Origin: Oscillochloris sp.
GTDB lineage: Bacteria; Chloroflexota; Chloroflexia; Chloroflexales; Chloroflexaceae
Direction of reading: 5' to 3'
DNA: 43,841 nt
Assembly (NCBI GenBank): GCA_012032775.1
Contig: JAAUQO010000019.1
Location: 1-43,841, forward strand
Part shown: positions 35,286 to 43,516 of the stretch, piece after piece
How the letters are laid out: each line of letters begins with the position of its first letter
How positions within the stretch are numbered: position 1 is the first letter of the stretch
The notes under the pieces: model-generated
What the model was told of the DNA's origin: nothing
The model's input: the letters and a program-made list of their open reading frames with translations, nothing else
Databases searched by the model: none
Position numbers and translations under genes: made by a program

Positions 35286-35324
35286 TGTATCGCGGGTTGG
35301 CGGCGAATGCGAACCCGCGATACA
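35286..35324. terminator. Hairpin between fni and recF
   Basis: A perfect 13-bp stem, TGTATCGCGGGTT (35286-35298) with AACCCGCGATACA (35312-35324), loop 13 bases, no T-run. It may terminate or shield the fni transcript just before the recF start region. Confidence 0.45.
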
Positions 35325-35357
35325 CATAGTGATTGCCACGCTGCCGCAGGCAAAATA

Positions 35358-36536
35358 ATGTATGTTGCGAATCTGTCGCTACGCGATTTTCGAAATTATC
35401 CACGCCTGGATCTGCAATTACATCCCGGCACGACCCTGTTCTACGGGCCGAATGCCGCCGGGAAGACGAGTATCCTCGAAGCGTTGTTCTATCTGGCGAC
35501 AACACGCTCGCCGCGTCTGAGTGTTGATCGCGATCTTGTGCGCTGGGATGCAGTCGGCGAGGCCGGGGTGACGCCGTTCGCCCGTGTGCTGGCCGAGGTG
35601 AGCCGGCGGATCGGCCCGGCGCGGTTGGAAGTGATGGTGCAGCGGCGGGCCGATGAAGATGGTCAACTGACGAACGCTTCGCAGAAACTTGTCCGGATCG
35701 ATCGCCGGCCCGCCCGCGCGCTGGATCTGGTTGGGCAACTGCGAGTGGTGCTGTTTACGCCGGCCGATCTGACGCTGGTGGACGGGCCGCCGAGCGAACG
35801 TCGGCGCTACCTCGATATTACGCTCTCGCAAATCAATCCCCATTATGTGCGCACGCTGGCGCAGTATCAAAAGCTGGTTCAGCAGCGGAATAGTTTGCTG
35901 CGGGCATGGCGCGAACGACGCCGGCCACTGCGAGCGGTCGATGACGAACTGGCCTACTGGGATCAGGAACTCGCAGCAGCGGGCGGCTATATTCTGGCCG
36001 AACGGTTGCAGGCGGTGGAGGAATTGGATACGATCGCCGGGCAATTATTTATGTCAATCAGCGGTGGAGAGCACCCGCTGAGCGTGAGTTATCAGCCGAG
36101 CACGGAGCTTGGGGCCGGGCGGGATGCAGGGAGCCTGGTGAATCAACTGGCGGCGGGATTGCGTGCATTGCGGCGCGATGAATTGGCGCGCGGCCAGACC
36201 TTGATCGGCCCGCATCGCGATGATCTTGTCTTCAGTGTGAACGGGATCAACCTGGGGCGCTATGGATCACGGGGGCAGCAACGTAGTGTGACGCTGGCGC
36301 TGAAACTCGGCGAGGCGGAATTGATGCGGGCGCGCAGCGGTGATGCGCCGGTGCTGCTGCTTGATGATATGTTGAGCGAATTGGATGCCGAGCGCCGGAT
36401 GCATTTGTTGGCGGTGATCCGCCGGCCCGAGCAGCAAACCCTGCTGACGGCGACGGATCTGAGTGATTTCGGGGCCGATTTCCTGGGCGAGATCACGCGG
36501 ATGCGGGTCGAGGCAGGACAGGTTTATCCGGGGTGA
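35358..36536 (+). CDS. recF: RecF DNA replication/repair ATPase
   Basis: 392 residues. SMC-like ABC ATPase that loads RecA at gaps with RecO and RecR. Recognised: [20 protein letters not shown] start, Walker [10 protein letters not shown], the QIN and QRN stretch of the coiled part, the ABC signature GSRGQQRSV, and Walker [20 protein letters not shown] 35358 is used because the conserved N-terminus starts here; an ATG at 35277 would prepend 27 unlikely residues. Weak CAGG upstream. It follows fni and converges on malQ. Confidence 0.92.
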   Translation: MYVANLSLRDFRNYPRLDLQLHPGTTLFYGPNAAGKTSILEALFYLATTRSPRLSVDRDLVRWDAVGEAGVTPFARVLAEVSRRIGPARLEVMVQRRADEDGQLTNASQKLVRIDRRPARALDLVGQLRVVLFTPADLTLVDGPPSERRRYLDITLSQINPHYVRTLAQYQKLVQQRNSLLRAWRERRRPLRAVDDELAYWDQELAAAGGYILAERLQAVEELDTIAGQLFMSISGGEHPLSVSYQPSTELGAGRDAGSLVNQLAAGLRALRRDELARGQTLIGPHRDDLVFSVNGINLGRYGSRGQQRSVTLALKLGEAELMRARSGDAPVLLLDDMLSELDAERRMHLLAVIRRPEQQTLLTATDLSDFGADFLGEITRMRVEAGQVYPG

Positions 36537-36571
36537 GTGGGTAGGATTCAGGATACAAGGGGACGGGGAGA

Positions 36572-36601
36572 GCGAAGCACCTCCCTGGGCAGGTACTTCG
36601 C
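36572..36601. terminator. Hairpin between convergent recF and malQ
   Basis: GCGAAG (36572-36577) with CTTCGC (36596-36601), with inner ACCT/AGGT pairs in imperfect register. No T-run. Weak. Confidence 0.35.
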
Positions 36602-36609
36602 CCTTACGA

Positions 36610-38157
36610 TTACGCTGTCTCTTCCTCTTCCTCTTCCTTTTCCTCTTCCTGATAGCGCCCGTAGGTAAGGGCCAGCAGCCGCAAGCCGCCGGCGAGGCCG
36701 TGGTTAAGGGCTTCGGCGCGGAAACGCCAGGCCCAGTTGGCCTGAGCGCTGCCGGGCGTATTCATGCGAGCGTCGGCGCCGAGGCGCAACACATCTTGCA
36801 ACGGCACAATCGCAATATCGGCGACCGACATCAGCGCGAGCCGCATGAGTTCCCATGCGATATCGGAGCCGTCGCGGCCAAGGTAGGTCTGAACCTTTCG
36901 GCACTCGGCTTTAGCGATATCGTGAAACCATCCGATCGTGGTGTTATTGTCGTGGGTGCCGGTATAAACCACCGTATTCGGCTCGTAGTTGTGCGGCAGG
37001 TAGATATTCGTGGCATCATCGCCGAATGCGAAGTGCAGCACGCGCATGCCGGGCAACTCGAATTGCACCCGCAGCGCATCGACTTCCGGCGTAATCAGCC
37101 CGAGATCCTCGGCGATCAGCGGCAACTCGCCGAGGGTTTCACGAAGTTTCGCGAACAGATCGGAGCCGGGACCGGGCACCCATTGTCCCTTGATCGCCGT
37201 CGCCTCGCTGGCGGGCACTTCCCAATATGCCTCGAAGCCGCGGAAATGATCGAGGCGCAGAATATCGACCTGAGTAAGTGTCTGGCGGAGACGAGCGACC
37301 CACCAGGCATAACCACGCTGGGCCATACGATCCCAGCGGTAAAGCGGGTTGCCCCAGAGCTGGCCGGTGACACTGAAGTAGTCCGGCGGGACACCGGCAA
37401 CCACGGTCGGGTTACCGATTTCGTCGAGAAAAAACAGGTCGGGATTAGCCCAGACATCGACGCTATCGTAGGCGACAAAGATCGGCGCATCGCCGATGAT
37501 GCTGATACGACGCTCGTTGGCATACTGTTTGAGCGGCATCCACTGATGGAAGAACAGGAACTGAAGATACTGCTCCTCGGCGATCACCTGGGCATAATCG
37601 CGACGGGCTTGATCAAGTGCCGCAGGTTCGCGGGCGCGTAGGGGCGGCTCCCACTGATTCCAGCTCACACCGCCGTGGGCGAACTTGAGGGCCATAAAGA
37701 GCGCATAATCATCGAGCCAGCCGGCCTGCTCGGCACAGAAGCGCTTGAAGGCAGTGGCGTATTCAGGTGCGGCGCCGGATTGCAGGCGAGCATAGCTGCG
37801 GCGCAGCAACGGGAGCTTGTAGTTGATCACCGCGCCGTAATCGATCCGGTCGGGATTGGCAACGGCGCCGGCAACCGGTGCAAGGGCCGCAGATAATTCG
37901 TTTTGCGTGAGCAACCCGACTTCAAGCAAGCGATCGATACTGACCAGCAATGGATTGCCGGCAAAGGCTGAAAAGCATTGATAGGGAGAATCGCCGTAGC
38001 CGGTTGGGCCAAGCGGCAGAATTTGCCAGTAGCGTTGGCCGGCGTCGGCAAGAAAATCAACAAACTGATAGGCCGCAGGGCCAAGATCGCCGATGCCCCA
38101 GGAACCCGGCAGCGAGGTAGGGTGCAGCAAAATGCCACTTGCGCGATAAAACCGCAT
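36610..38157 (-). CDS. malQ: 4-alpha-glucanotransferase (amylomaltase)
   Basis: 515 residues, GH77 family. It moves alpha-1,4-glucan segments between maltodextrins and works in glycogen or maltose metabolism in the cytoplasm. Recognised: SGILLHPTSLPGSWGIGDLG, QCFSAFAGNP, the nucleophile Asp in ILRLDHFRGFEAYWEVP, the acid Glu in IAEDLGLITPEV and the HDNNTT motif. ATG 38157 has GAGAGA at good spacing. The C-terminus carries a low-complexity EEEKEEEEEETA tail, encoded by CTTCCT repeats. Its upstream region is cut short by the insertion sequence at 38242; a TACAAT on the minus strand (plus 38194-38199) may be the -10 box. Confidence 0.93.
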   Translation of the reverse strand: MRFYRASGILLHPTSLPGSWGIGDLGPAAYQFVDFLADAGQRYWQILPLGPTGYGDSPYQCFSAFAGNPLLVSIDRLLEVGLLTQNELSAALAPVAGAVANPDRIDYGAVINYKLPLLRRSYARLQSGAAPEYATAFKRFCAEQAGWLDDYALFMALKFAHGGVSWNQWEPPLRAREPAALDQARRDYAQVIAEEQYLQFLFFHQWMPLKQYANERRISIIGDAPIFVAYDSVDVWANPDLFFLDEIGNPTVVAGVPPDYFSVTGQLWGNPLYRWDRMAQRGYAWWVARLRQTLTQVDILRLDHFRGFEAYWEVPASEATAIKGQWVPGPGSDLFAKLRETLGELPLIAEDLGLITPEVDALRVQFELPGMRVLHFAFGDDATNIYLPHNYEPNTVVYTGTHDNNTTIGWFHDIAKAECRKVQTYLGRDGSDIAWELMRLALMSVADIAIVPLQDVLRLGADARMNTPGSAQANWAWRFRAEALNHGLAGGLRLLALTYGRYQEEEKEEEEEETA

Positions 38158-38220
38158 AATGATCTCTCAATTGCACATACGACAGCGACAGCTATTGTAG
38201 CACATAGAACTACAGGTCAG

Positions 38221-38241
38221 ATCATCGGCCCAGCCGATGAT
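38221..38241. repeat. Perfect hairpin at the left edge of the insertion sequence
   Basis: ATCATCGGC-CCA-GCCGATGAT, 9-bp arms, 3-base loop. It abuts the terminal repeat directly, so it may be the target site or a left-over attachment hairpin. Confidence 0.5.
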
Positions 38242-38260
38242 ACAGGGCTGATGCAAAGTC
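38242..38260 (+). repeat. Left terminal inverted repeat of the IS
   Basis: ACAGGGCTGATGCAAAGTC, identical as reverse complement to 39534-39552. A CAGGGCTG end is typical of ISAs1-family elements. Confidence 0.85.
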
Positions 38261-39449
38261 AGCGCCGGAAGAGGATCCGGTCGATAGCGGCAGCCAATGA
38301 ACGCTGAAGCGCCGCGAGATTATCCATCCCCGCACGCGCGGCGAGGCCGCACACGGCGTTGTTCAAGCAGGCCAGGATATGCGGTGCCTGACCCATCCGT
38401 ACTTGGGAGGCATCTTCGCCTAAGGTGACATCGCGTCGATAATGCAACCCATTCTCAATCTGCCAGTGCCCACGCACGACCGCCAACAGGCGGTTGGCCG
38501 ATGCCGTACTGCGGGGTGCGCTCGTGATGCCATAGCGCTCCTCGCGGCTTATGGTGCGCCCCTGCCAGGTGATCCGCACCACTTCAAAGGCCTGGGCCAG
38601 ATACGGCCAATCACTGTAGCCGGCCAACAAGCTACTGGTCGTCAGCCGACGATACTCCCGTCGCCCGTGGCCTTTGTCGTGCTGCTCCACCACCGTGAAA
38701 TCCAGCGGGATCGGGCTGAACCCTTTCGCGACGGGCAGAACGACCGGACTGAAGAGCAGCTTGAGGTCATCGAGCAAGGTCGGCTGGTTCTCCTTGGCGA
38801 TCCAGCAATAGTCGCCCCCATCCTCAACGACCTGGACACTCAAGCTGCGCTGGGCAAACATCGCATCACCACTCACGATGACGCCGCGCAAATCCAGTCG
38901 CTTGAGCAGTCGTGGCGCCGCCACGATCTCGTTCTCCTTGGTCGTCACCGGCTCGTGGGTGCGCACGACACCGGTAGCAACATCATACGCACTGAGCAGA
39001 TGCACGCCCTGACTCGTCCCCGCCGGGATGGTGCCACGCAGGGTTTTGCCATCGAGCGCGATCTGAGTGCTTGCGCGTGGCGGGATGTCGGCGGATACGG
39101 GCGGCACCAGCAGTGGGGCGAGCGCTGCGTCGAGCGCCTCGGCCGCCACCGCTGAGGCGAGCACGCGGCTCCAGGTGGTCGGATGCGGCATCCGGGCATG
39201 CGCCAGTCCAAAGTGGGCGGCGAGTTCATCTTGGCGTTCACGCGCCCACTCCGCGATGGCGCGCACCTGACTGGCACCCGTCAGCTTGGCCCATAGCGCA
39301 ATCGTGAGCAACACGGCCAAGGGATAGCGCACCCCACGGCGGTGGCGCCGATCCGGCACGTGGCAAAATTGTCCATACACCGTGGCCAAGTCGAGCGTAA
39401 ACGGTTGCGTACTGCCGAACGGCCGTACCGTGACTATGGTAGCATCCAT
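38259..39449 (-). CDS. ISAs1-family transposase
   Basis: About 396 residues. The order typical of this family is visible: an N-terminal DDE_Tnp_1-associated helical part (VYGQFCHVPDRRHRRGVRYP), then the catalytic core with IALDGKTLRGT (first Asp), IVSGDAMFAQRSLS (second Asp) and VVRGHWQIENGLHYRRDV (Glu in HWxIEN, followed by DVTLGEDAS). These are a DDE acid triad. ATG 39449 has AAAGGTG upstream; the frame extends a few codons further without support. The frame is intact, so the element may be active. Confidence 0.9.
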   Translation of the reverse strand: MDATIVTVRPFGSTQPFTLDLATVYGQFCHVPDRRHRRGVRYPLAVLLTIALWAKLTGASQVRAIAEWARERQDELAAHFGLAHARMPHPTTWSRVLASAVAAEALDAALAPLLVPPVSADIPPRASTQIALDGKTLRGTIPAGTSQGVHLLSAYDVATGVVRTHEPVTTKENEIVAAPRLLKRLDLRGVIVSGDAMFAQRSLSVQVVEDGGDYCWIAKENQPTLLDDLKLLFSPVVLPVAKGFSPIPLDFTVVEQHDKGHGRREYRRLTTSSLLAGYSDWPYLAQAFEVVRITWQGRTISREERYGITSAPRSTASANRLLAVVRGHWQIENGLHYRRDVTLGEDASQVRMGQAPHILACLNNAVCGLAARAGMDNLAALQRSLAAAIDRILFRR

Positions 39450-39533
39450 CGTGAACACCTTTCGTTGGTTGATGTCTGGTTGGCACCTGCATCGTACCCG
39501 AAAGGTGTTCATTGTGGTTCAGCCCCGGTTTCC

Positions 39534-39552
39534 GACTTTGCATCAGCCCTGT
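39534..39552 (-). repeat. Right terminal inverted repeat of the IS
   Basis: Reverse complement of the left repeat over 19 bases. Confidence 0.85.
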
Positions 39553-39773
39553 GTCAAGAGGGGATCGTGTATGCACAGGCGCGATTATATGGTAGGATTC
39601 GCGTCAGTTGTGTCGATAACTGGCTGCGCGTGCAGATCGACGGCGAGAGATTGCTTGAAGTGCAGGACACAACCTACCAGCGCAGTTGGGTGGGTTTGTT
39701 GGTGGATAACGAACGCGATCTCCCGGTTGAACTACACTTCGACGACTTCGTGGCGACGGTATTTCACGATTGA
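39553..39773 (+). pseudogene. 3' remnant of a gene cut at the IS border
   Basis: An open frame enters directly from the IS end and reads VYAQARLYGRIRVSC, DNWLRVQIDGERLLEVQDTT, VGLLVDNERDLPVELHFDDF, ending at TGA 39771-39773. It looks like the last strands of a concanavalin/LamG-like beta sandwich (resembling DUF1080-type carbohydrate-binding or hydrolase domains). The 5' portion is absent from the window, so it is a fragment. Its stop codon overlaps the proC promoter. Confidence 0.55.
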
Positions 39774-39798
39774 CAAGCATGCGTGGGCGTGCTATCGT
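39770..39798 (+). promoter_or_regulatory. Promoter of proC
   Basis: TTGACA at 39770-39775, 17-base spacer, TATCGT at 39793-39798. The leader would be about 30 bases. Confidence 0.65.
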
Positions 39799-39833
39799 CG
39801 CCTGCGAATAACCGGTAATTATCCCGAGTACCT

Positions 39834-40655
39834 ATGATTCTGCGAGATTTACAAGTTTCCGTGATCGGGCCCGGCGCGATGGGCGAAGCGATTATCAGCG
39901 GTTTGCTGCGCCATGAGCTGGTGAGCGCCGATCAGATCCTGGTCAGCCACCCCCGTGAGGAGCGTCGCCGCGAGCTGCAATCGCGCTATCGCATCGCGGT
40001 CAGCGCCGATAATGTCGAGGCGGCTCACTGGGGCCGGGTGGTGATTCTGGCCGTCAAACCGCAGACCTTGCCCAGGGTGTTGCCGCCGTTGCGCGGCAGT
40101 CTGCGCGACGATGATCTGTTGATCTCGGTGATCGCCGGCGCGACCCTGCGCGGCTTCGCCGACGCCCTTGATCATCCGGCGGTGGTGCGGAGTATGCCCA
40201 ACACGCCCGCGCAGATCGGCGAGGGCATGACGGTCTGGACTGCTGCGTCCGAGGTTTCGGAGACGCAGCGCGGTTGGGCGCGTACGGTGCTGAGCGCCCT
40301 TGGTCGCGAGCTTGAGGTCGATAACGAGCAGTACCTCGATATGGCGACGGCGTTGAACGGCACCGGTCCGGCCTACTTCTTCCTGATGATGGAGGCCATG
40401 ATCGACGCCGGTGTTCACATGGGTTTGTCGCGCCGTATCGCCGAAGAACTGGTGCTCCAGACAATGCTCGGCAGTGTGCGCTATGCCCAGCAGAGCGGTG
40501 TGCATCCGGCGCAATTGCGTAACGCCGTTACCTCGCCCGGCGGCACAAGTGCTGCTGCAATCTCGGAGTTGGAGCGCGGCGGCATGCGTACCGTGCTCGC
40601 CGACGCAATCTGGGCCGCTTATCGCCGCTCGGTGGAGTTGGGGAAACGATCGTAA
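39834..40655 (+). CDS. proC: Pyrroline-5-carboxylate reductase
   Basis: 273 residues. It catalyses the last step of proline synthesis, NAD(P)H-dependent reduction of P5C. Recognised: Rossmann motif VIGPGAMGEAI (the family GxGxMG), VVILAVKPQT, ISVIAGATL, VRSMPNTPAQIGEGMT, ALNGTGPAYFFLMMEAMIDAG and the C-terminal VTSPGGTSAAAI. ATG 39834 has no strong ribosome site. The gene is intact. Confidence 0.93.
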   Translation: MILRDLQVSVIGPGAMGEAIISGLLRHELVSADQILVSHPREERRRELQSRYRIAVSADNVEAAHWGRVVILAVKPQTLPRVLPPLRGSLRDDDLLISVIAGATLRGFADALDHPAVVRSMPNTPAQIGEGMTVWTAASEVSETQRGWARTVLSALGRELEVDNEQYLDMATALNGTGPAYFFLMMEAMIDAGVHMGLSRRIAEELVLQTMLGSVRYAQQSGVHPAQLRNAVTSPGGTSAAAISELERGGMRTVLADAIWAAYRRSVELGKRS

Positions 40656-40704
40656 ATGCAGAATGCAATGCCGCATCATTCTGTATGCCAAATGCCAAAT
40701 TCCT

Positions 40705-41502
40705 ATGCCTACCTATGGACGTGCGCGCCTGATCACCGCCGACGATAAGCGTTATCGCGCTTATGTTGACGGCTTTACGTTGCAGCGCAAAAATAACAAA
40801 GCTATTCGTCCGCCGCGCCAACGCGATCTCTTCGGTGGTGAAGCCGAAGCCGCGTTGCGTACCTGGCTTGCGCCGCAACTTGAGCTTGATGAGCGGCGCA
40901 TTATCGAGTACGAAGAACGGCGGCGGCGCCAGGCCTTCATCAAATACCGCGAGGTTGATGCGCTCGCCGTCGATGATCGCATGATCTGGGCTTTCGAGTT
41001 CAAAGCCAGCCGTACGGCCTCGGCATTGCGACGGGCGGTCGGCCAACTTCAGGAGACCCGCCAGATCCTCAAGTTGCTGCGCCACACGGTGCATGTCACG
41101 ATTTTGCTTGTCGATACGGGCATCCCCGCCACTGCCGAGGAGATCGACGCCCTGATGGTCTCGGATCGCCCGCCGCCCCGGCGCCCGGAGTTGCTCAGTG
41201 AGGTGCTGGCCGATCTGCCGGCGCTGCGGCTGATCGACGCACTTGACGACCGCAGCACCGACGGCGAAACGATCGATGTCTTGCGCTTCAGGGTCGAAGA
41301 TATTATCGCAATCGCCGGCGCCGAGAACTTGCACCTCGATTGGGATCAGGACGACGAACCCGACGTGGAGCCGGCCGAGCCGCGGCCTGCCAGTTCTTTG
41401 TATGCGTCAAGCGATAGCGACGAACCCGACCCAGCCGACGAATCCGACGACAACGACGACAATCCGATGGCGGCGGCGTTGCGCAAGGCAGGCTTACGCT
41501 AG
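40705..41502 (+). CDS. Putative PD-(D/E)XK-like protein with acidic tail
   Basis: About 265 residues from ATG 40705 (MPTYGRARLITADDKRYRAY). The core REVDALAVDDRMIWAFEFKAS followed by helix LRRAVGQLQETRQILKLL is a D...E-x-K pattern typical of PD-(D/E)XK nuclease folds, but no other signature confirms activity. The C-terminal 60 residues are strongly acidic (DQDDEPDVEPAEP, DEPDPADESDDNDDN). No ribosome site is evident, and an upstream start in the same frame is possible. It lies between proC and murT on the same strand. DNA handling is inference. Confidence 0.5.
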   Translation: MPTYGRARLITADDKRYRAYVDGFTLQRKNNKAIRPPRQRDLFGGEAEAALRTWLAPQLELDERRIIEYEERRRRQAFIKYREVDALAVDDRMIWAFEFKASRTASALRRAVGQLQETRQILKLLRHTVHVTILLVDTGIPATAEEIDALMVSDRPPPRRPELLSEVLADLPALRLIDALDDRSTDGETIDVLRFRVEDIIAIAGAENLHLDWDQDDEPDVEPAEPRPASSLYASSDSDEPDPADESDDNDDNPMAAALRKAGLR

Positions 41503-41528
41503 CTTTGGGAAGCAAGATCCGCAACTCT

Positions 41529-42938
41529 ATGGCTACCATTCGTACATCGTTCGCTGTCGCCCTTGGCAAAGCCGCCGGCCGGTTCTCGCGCAGCGTCGGC
41601 GCAGGTGGCGGCACAACCCTGCCCGGTGCAATCGCCCGCCGCCTCGATCCGCAGGTGCTCCGCTCGCTGAGTGCCGGCTTACCCCATGGCGTGCTGCTCT
41701 GCGCCGGAACGAACGGCAAAACCACCACCACCCGGATGATCGCCGAGATTTTGCGCGCCCACGGCGAACGGGTATTGCACAACCGCGCCGGGGCCAATCT
41801 GATCGCCGGCCTCACCAGCACTGCGCTTGCCGATGCCGACTGGCTGGCGCGCCCGCGTACCACGATCGGCCTGTTCGAGACCGACGAGGCGGCGTTGCCG
41901 CAGGCGATCACTGAGACGCAGCCGCGCCTGGTCTTGATCCATAATCTTTTCCGTGATCAGCTCGACCGCTACGGCGAGATCGACACAATCGCCGGTGCGT
42001 GGCGGGCCGCATTGGCTGTGTTGCCCGCCGATGCCTGGGTGGTGCTGAATGCCGACGACCCGGCGGTGGCCGATCTTGGGCGCGATCTGACGGCACAGGT
42101 GTTGTATTACGGCCTTGATGATGCGAATCAGGCAAGCGGCGCGGCCGCACACATCGCCGACTCGCAATTCTGCCGCCGTTGTGGTCACCGTTTCGCGTAT
42201 GCGCTGGCCTTTTATGCCCACATTGGCCATTACACATGCCCGCAGTGCGGCAATCGTCGCCCTGAGCCGCAGGTGCGTCTGATCCGGCTCGATCTGCAAG
42301 GCACCACCGGCAGCCGGCTCTACCTCAGTTATCCCGGCGGCGCAATCGAGATCGATCTGCCGCTGCCCGGCCTCTACAATGCGCTCAACGGCCTGGCCGC
42401 CTTCAGCATCGCCCATGTGCTCGGCATTCCGCCGGCAACCGCGCGGGCTGCGTTGGAGCGCTTCAGTGCGGCGTTCGGGCGGATCGAACGGCTTACTGCC
42501 GGGCCTGCCGGGGCGCCATTGTTGATCGCTCTGATCAAAAACCCGGTCGGTGCGAGTGAGACAGTGCGGATGCTTACTGCCGGCGTCGCCGCAGAATCCG
42601 CCGAGCTCCACCTGATGATCGCGATCAACGACAAATATGCCGACGGCACCGATGTGAGCTGGCTCTGGGATGCGGATTTTGAGGCATTGGCGGGCCGGGT
42701 TGCCTCGGTTGTTGTTGGCGGCACCCGCGCCGAAGATATGGCCGTGCGCCTGAAGTACGCCGGCCTCGCCGTCGAACATCTGACGGTGATTTCCGAATTG
42801 CCCGGCGCAATTGATCGCGCACTCAAAAGCTTGCCTGCCGGCGCTACACTGTATATCTTGCCTACCTACACTGCCATGCTTGAGTTGCGGGCCGAGTTGG
42901 TGCGCCGCAGTTGGGCCAGGCCATTTTGGGAAGAGTAG
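41529..42938 (+). CDS. murT: MurT-like lipid II isoglutaminyl synthase subunit
   Basis: 469 residues. Mur-ligase family: GTNGKTTTTRMIAEIL (P-loop), ETDEAALPQ, NLFRDQLDRYGE, NADDPAVADL, and a four-Cys zinc ribbon CRRCGHRF...CPQCG typical of MurT. The C-terminal DUF1727-like part has INDKYADGTDVSWLWD. MurT works with the glutaminase GatD to amidate D-Glu of lipid II in Gram-positive and other bacteria. No gatD follows within the window: the next gene starts at 43007 and is unrelated. ATG 41529 is chosen because the conserved region starts here. Confidence 0.85.
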   Translation: MATIRTSFAVALGKAAGRFSRSVGAGGGTTLPGAIARRLDPQVLRSLSAGLPHGVLLCAGTNGKTTTTRMIAEILRAHGERVLHNRAGANLIAGLTSTALADADWLARPRTTIGLFETDEAALPQAITETQPRLVLIHNLFRDQLDRYGEIDTIAGAWRAALAVLPADAWVVLNADDPAVADLGRDLTAQVLYYGLDDANQASGAAAHIADSQFCRRCGHRFAYALAFYAHIGHYTCPQCGNRRPEPQVRLIRLDLQGTTGSRLYLSYPGGAIEIDLPLPGLYNALNGLAAFSIAHVLGIPPATARAALERFSAAFGRIERLTAGPAGAPLLIALIKNPVGASETVRMLTAGVAAESAELHLMIAINDKYADGTDVSWLWDADFEALAGRVASVVVGGTRAEDMAVRLKYAGLAVEHLTVISELPGAIDRALKSLPAGATLYILPTYTAMLELRAELVRRSWARPFWEE

Positions 42939-43006
42939 GGAACCATCGGCACTTCATCGCCGTCATAGGGGCAGATCAACAGACACCCCAACGTCAGGAG
43001 ACAGCG

Positions 43007-43516
43007 ATGATCCTTCGTACCTCTGCATTGCGTACCGCTCTGATCGCCCTGTTTGTGTTGCCGGCTCTGCTCCTCAGCGCCTGTGGTTCGCAGGTATCCC
43101 CGGCCTTCTCCGAAATCAATCAAGGTCTGAGTGAAACCTCGTCGGAAAGCACATCCGGCGCAGACTCAGTTGCGCCGCTGCCGGCTCCAACCGTGCTCGC
43201 GGCAAGTGATCTCGAACGCCCGGCTACGGCAGAGCCGGTGGTGGCCGCAGTCGAAGCCGAGAGCGGCGGCGCCGGTGGCGGCAAGTCAAGCACGCGCCTC
43301 GATGACGCCCGACAGGCCTTGCGGTATATCCTCCATCAGCTCGGGCCTCAGGACCGCTTCAACATCGTCGACTTCTCGATCGAGGCGCGGCGCTTCCGCG
43401 ATGGAGTCAGCCGCATTCATCGGAGGGGATTTGCCTGCGCAGCGCAACCTGATCAGCGGCAACCTGCTACACGGGATCATACTCACCAACAGCAATGGGC
43501 ATGTGATCCAGGGTAA
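43007..43516 (+). pseudogene. Lipoprotein leader fused to a fragment of a VWA domain (chimeric, disrupted)
   Basis: ATG 43007 has AGGAG upstream. Residues 1-25 form a lipoprotein signal with lipobox LSAC, then a Ser/Ala/Pro-rich linker to about residue 92. At about 43283 the text changes to KSSTRLDDARQALRYILHQL and GPQDRFNIVDFSIEARRF, which is the middle of a von Willebrand A domain without its MIDAS start (DxSxS). After about 43410 the frame no longer makes sense and stops at 43516. Abrupt changes suggest joined fragments rather than one gene. Confidence 0.5.

Larger units (their letters stand above)
38242..39552 (-). mobile_element. ISAs1-family insertion sequence (about 1.31 kb)
   Basis: A complete element with 19-bp perfect terminal inverted repeats and one intact transposase gene. 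No direct target repeat is found: the bases before the left end (GCCGATGAT) and after the right end (GTCAAGAGG) differ, although ISAs1 elements normally leave one of roughly 8-10 bp. The right flank is the tail of an unrelated gene, so the element sits at a rearrangement or contig-joining point. Confidence 0.85.

Noticed and set aside
36463-37641. A 392-codon plus-strand frame opposite malQ
   Set aside because: malQ on the other strand has all catalytic motifs and a ribosome site; this frame has none.
41679-42779. A 366-codon minus-strand frame opposite murT
   Set aside because: murT is clear; this is a codon-bias shadow.
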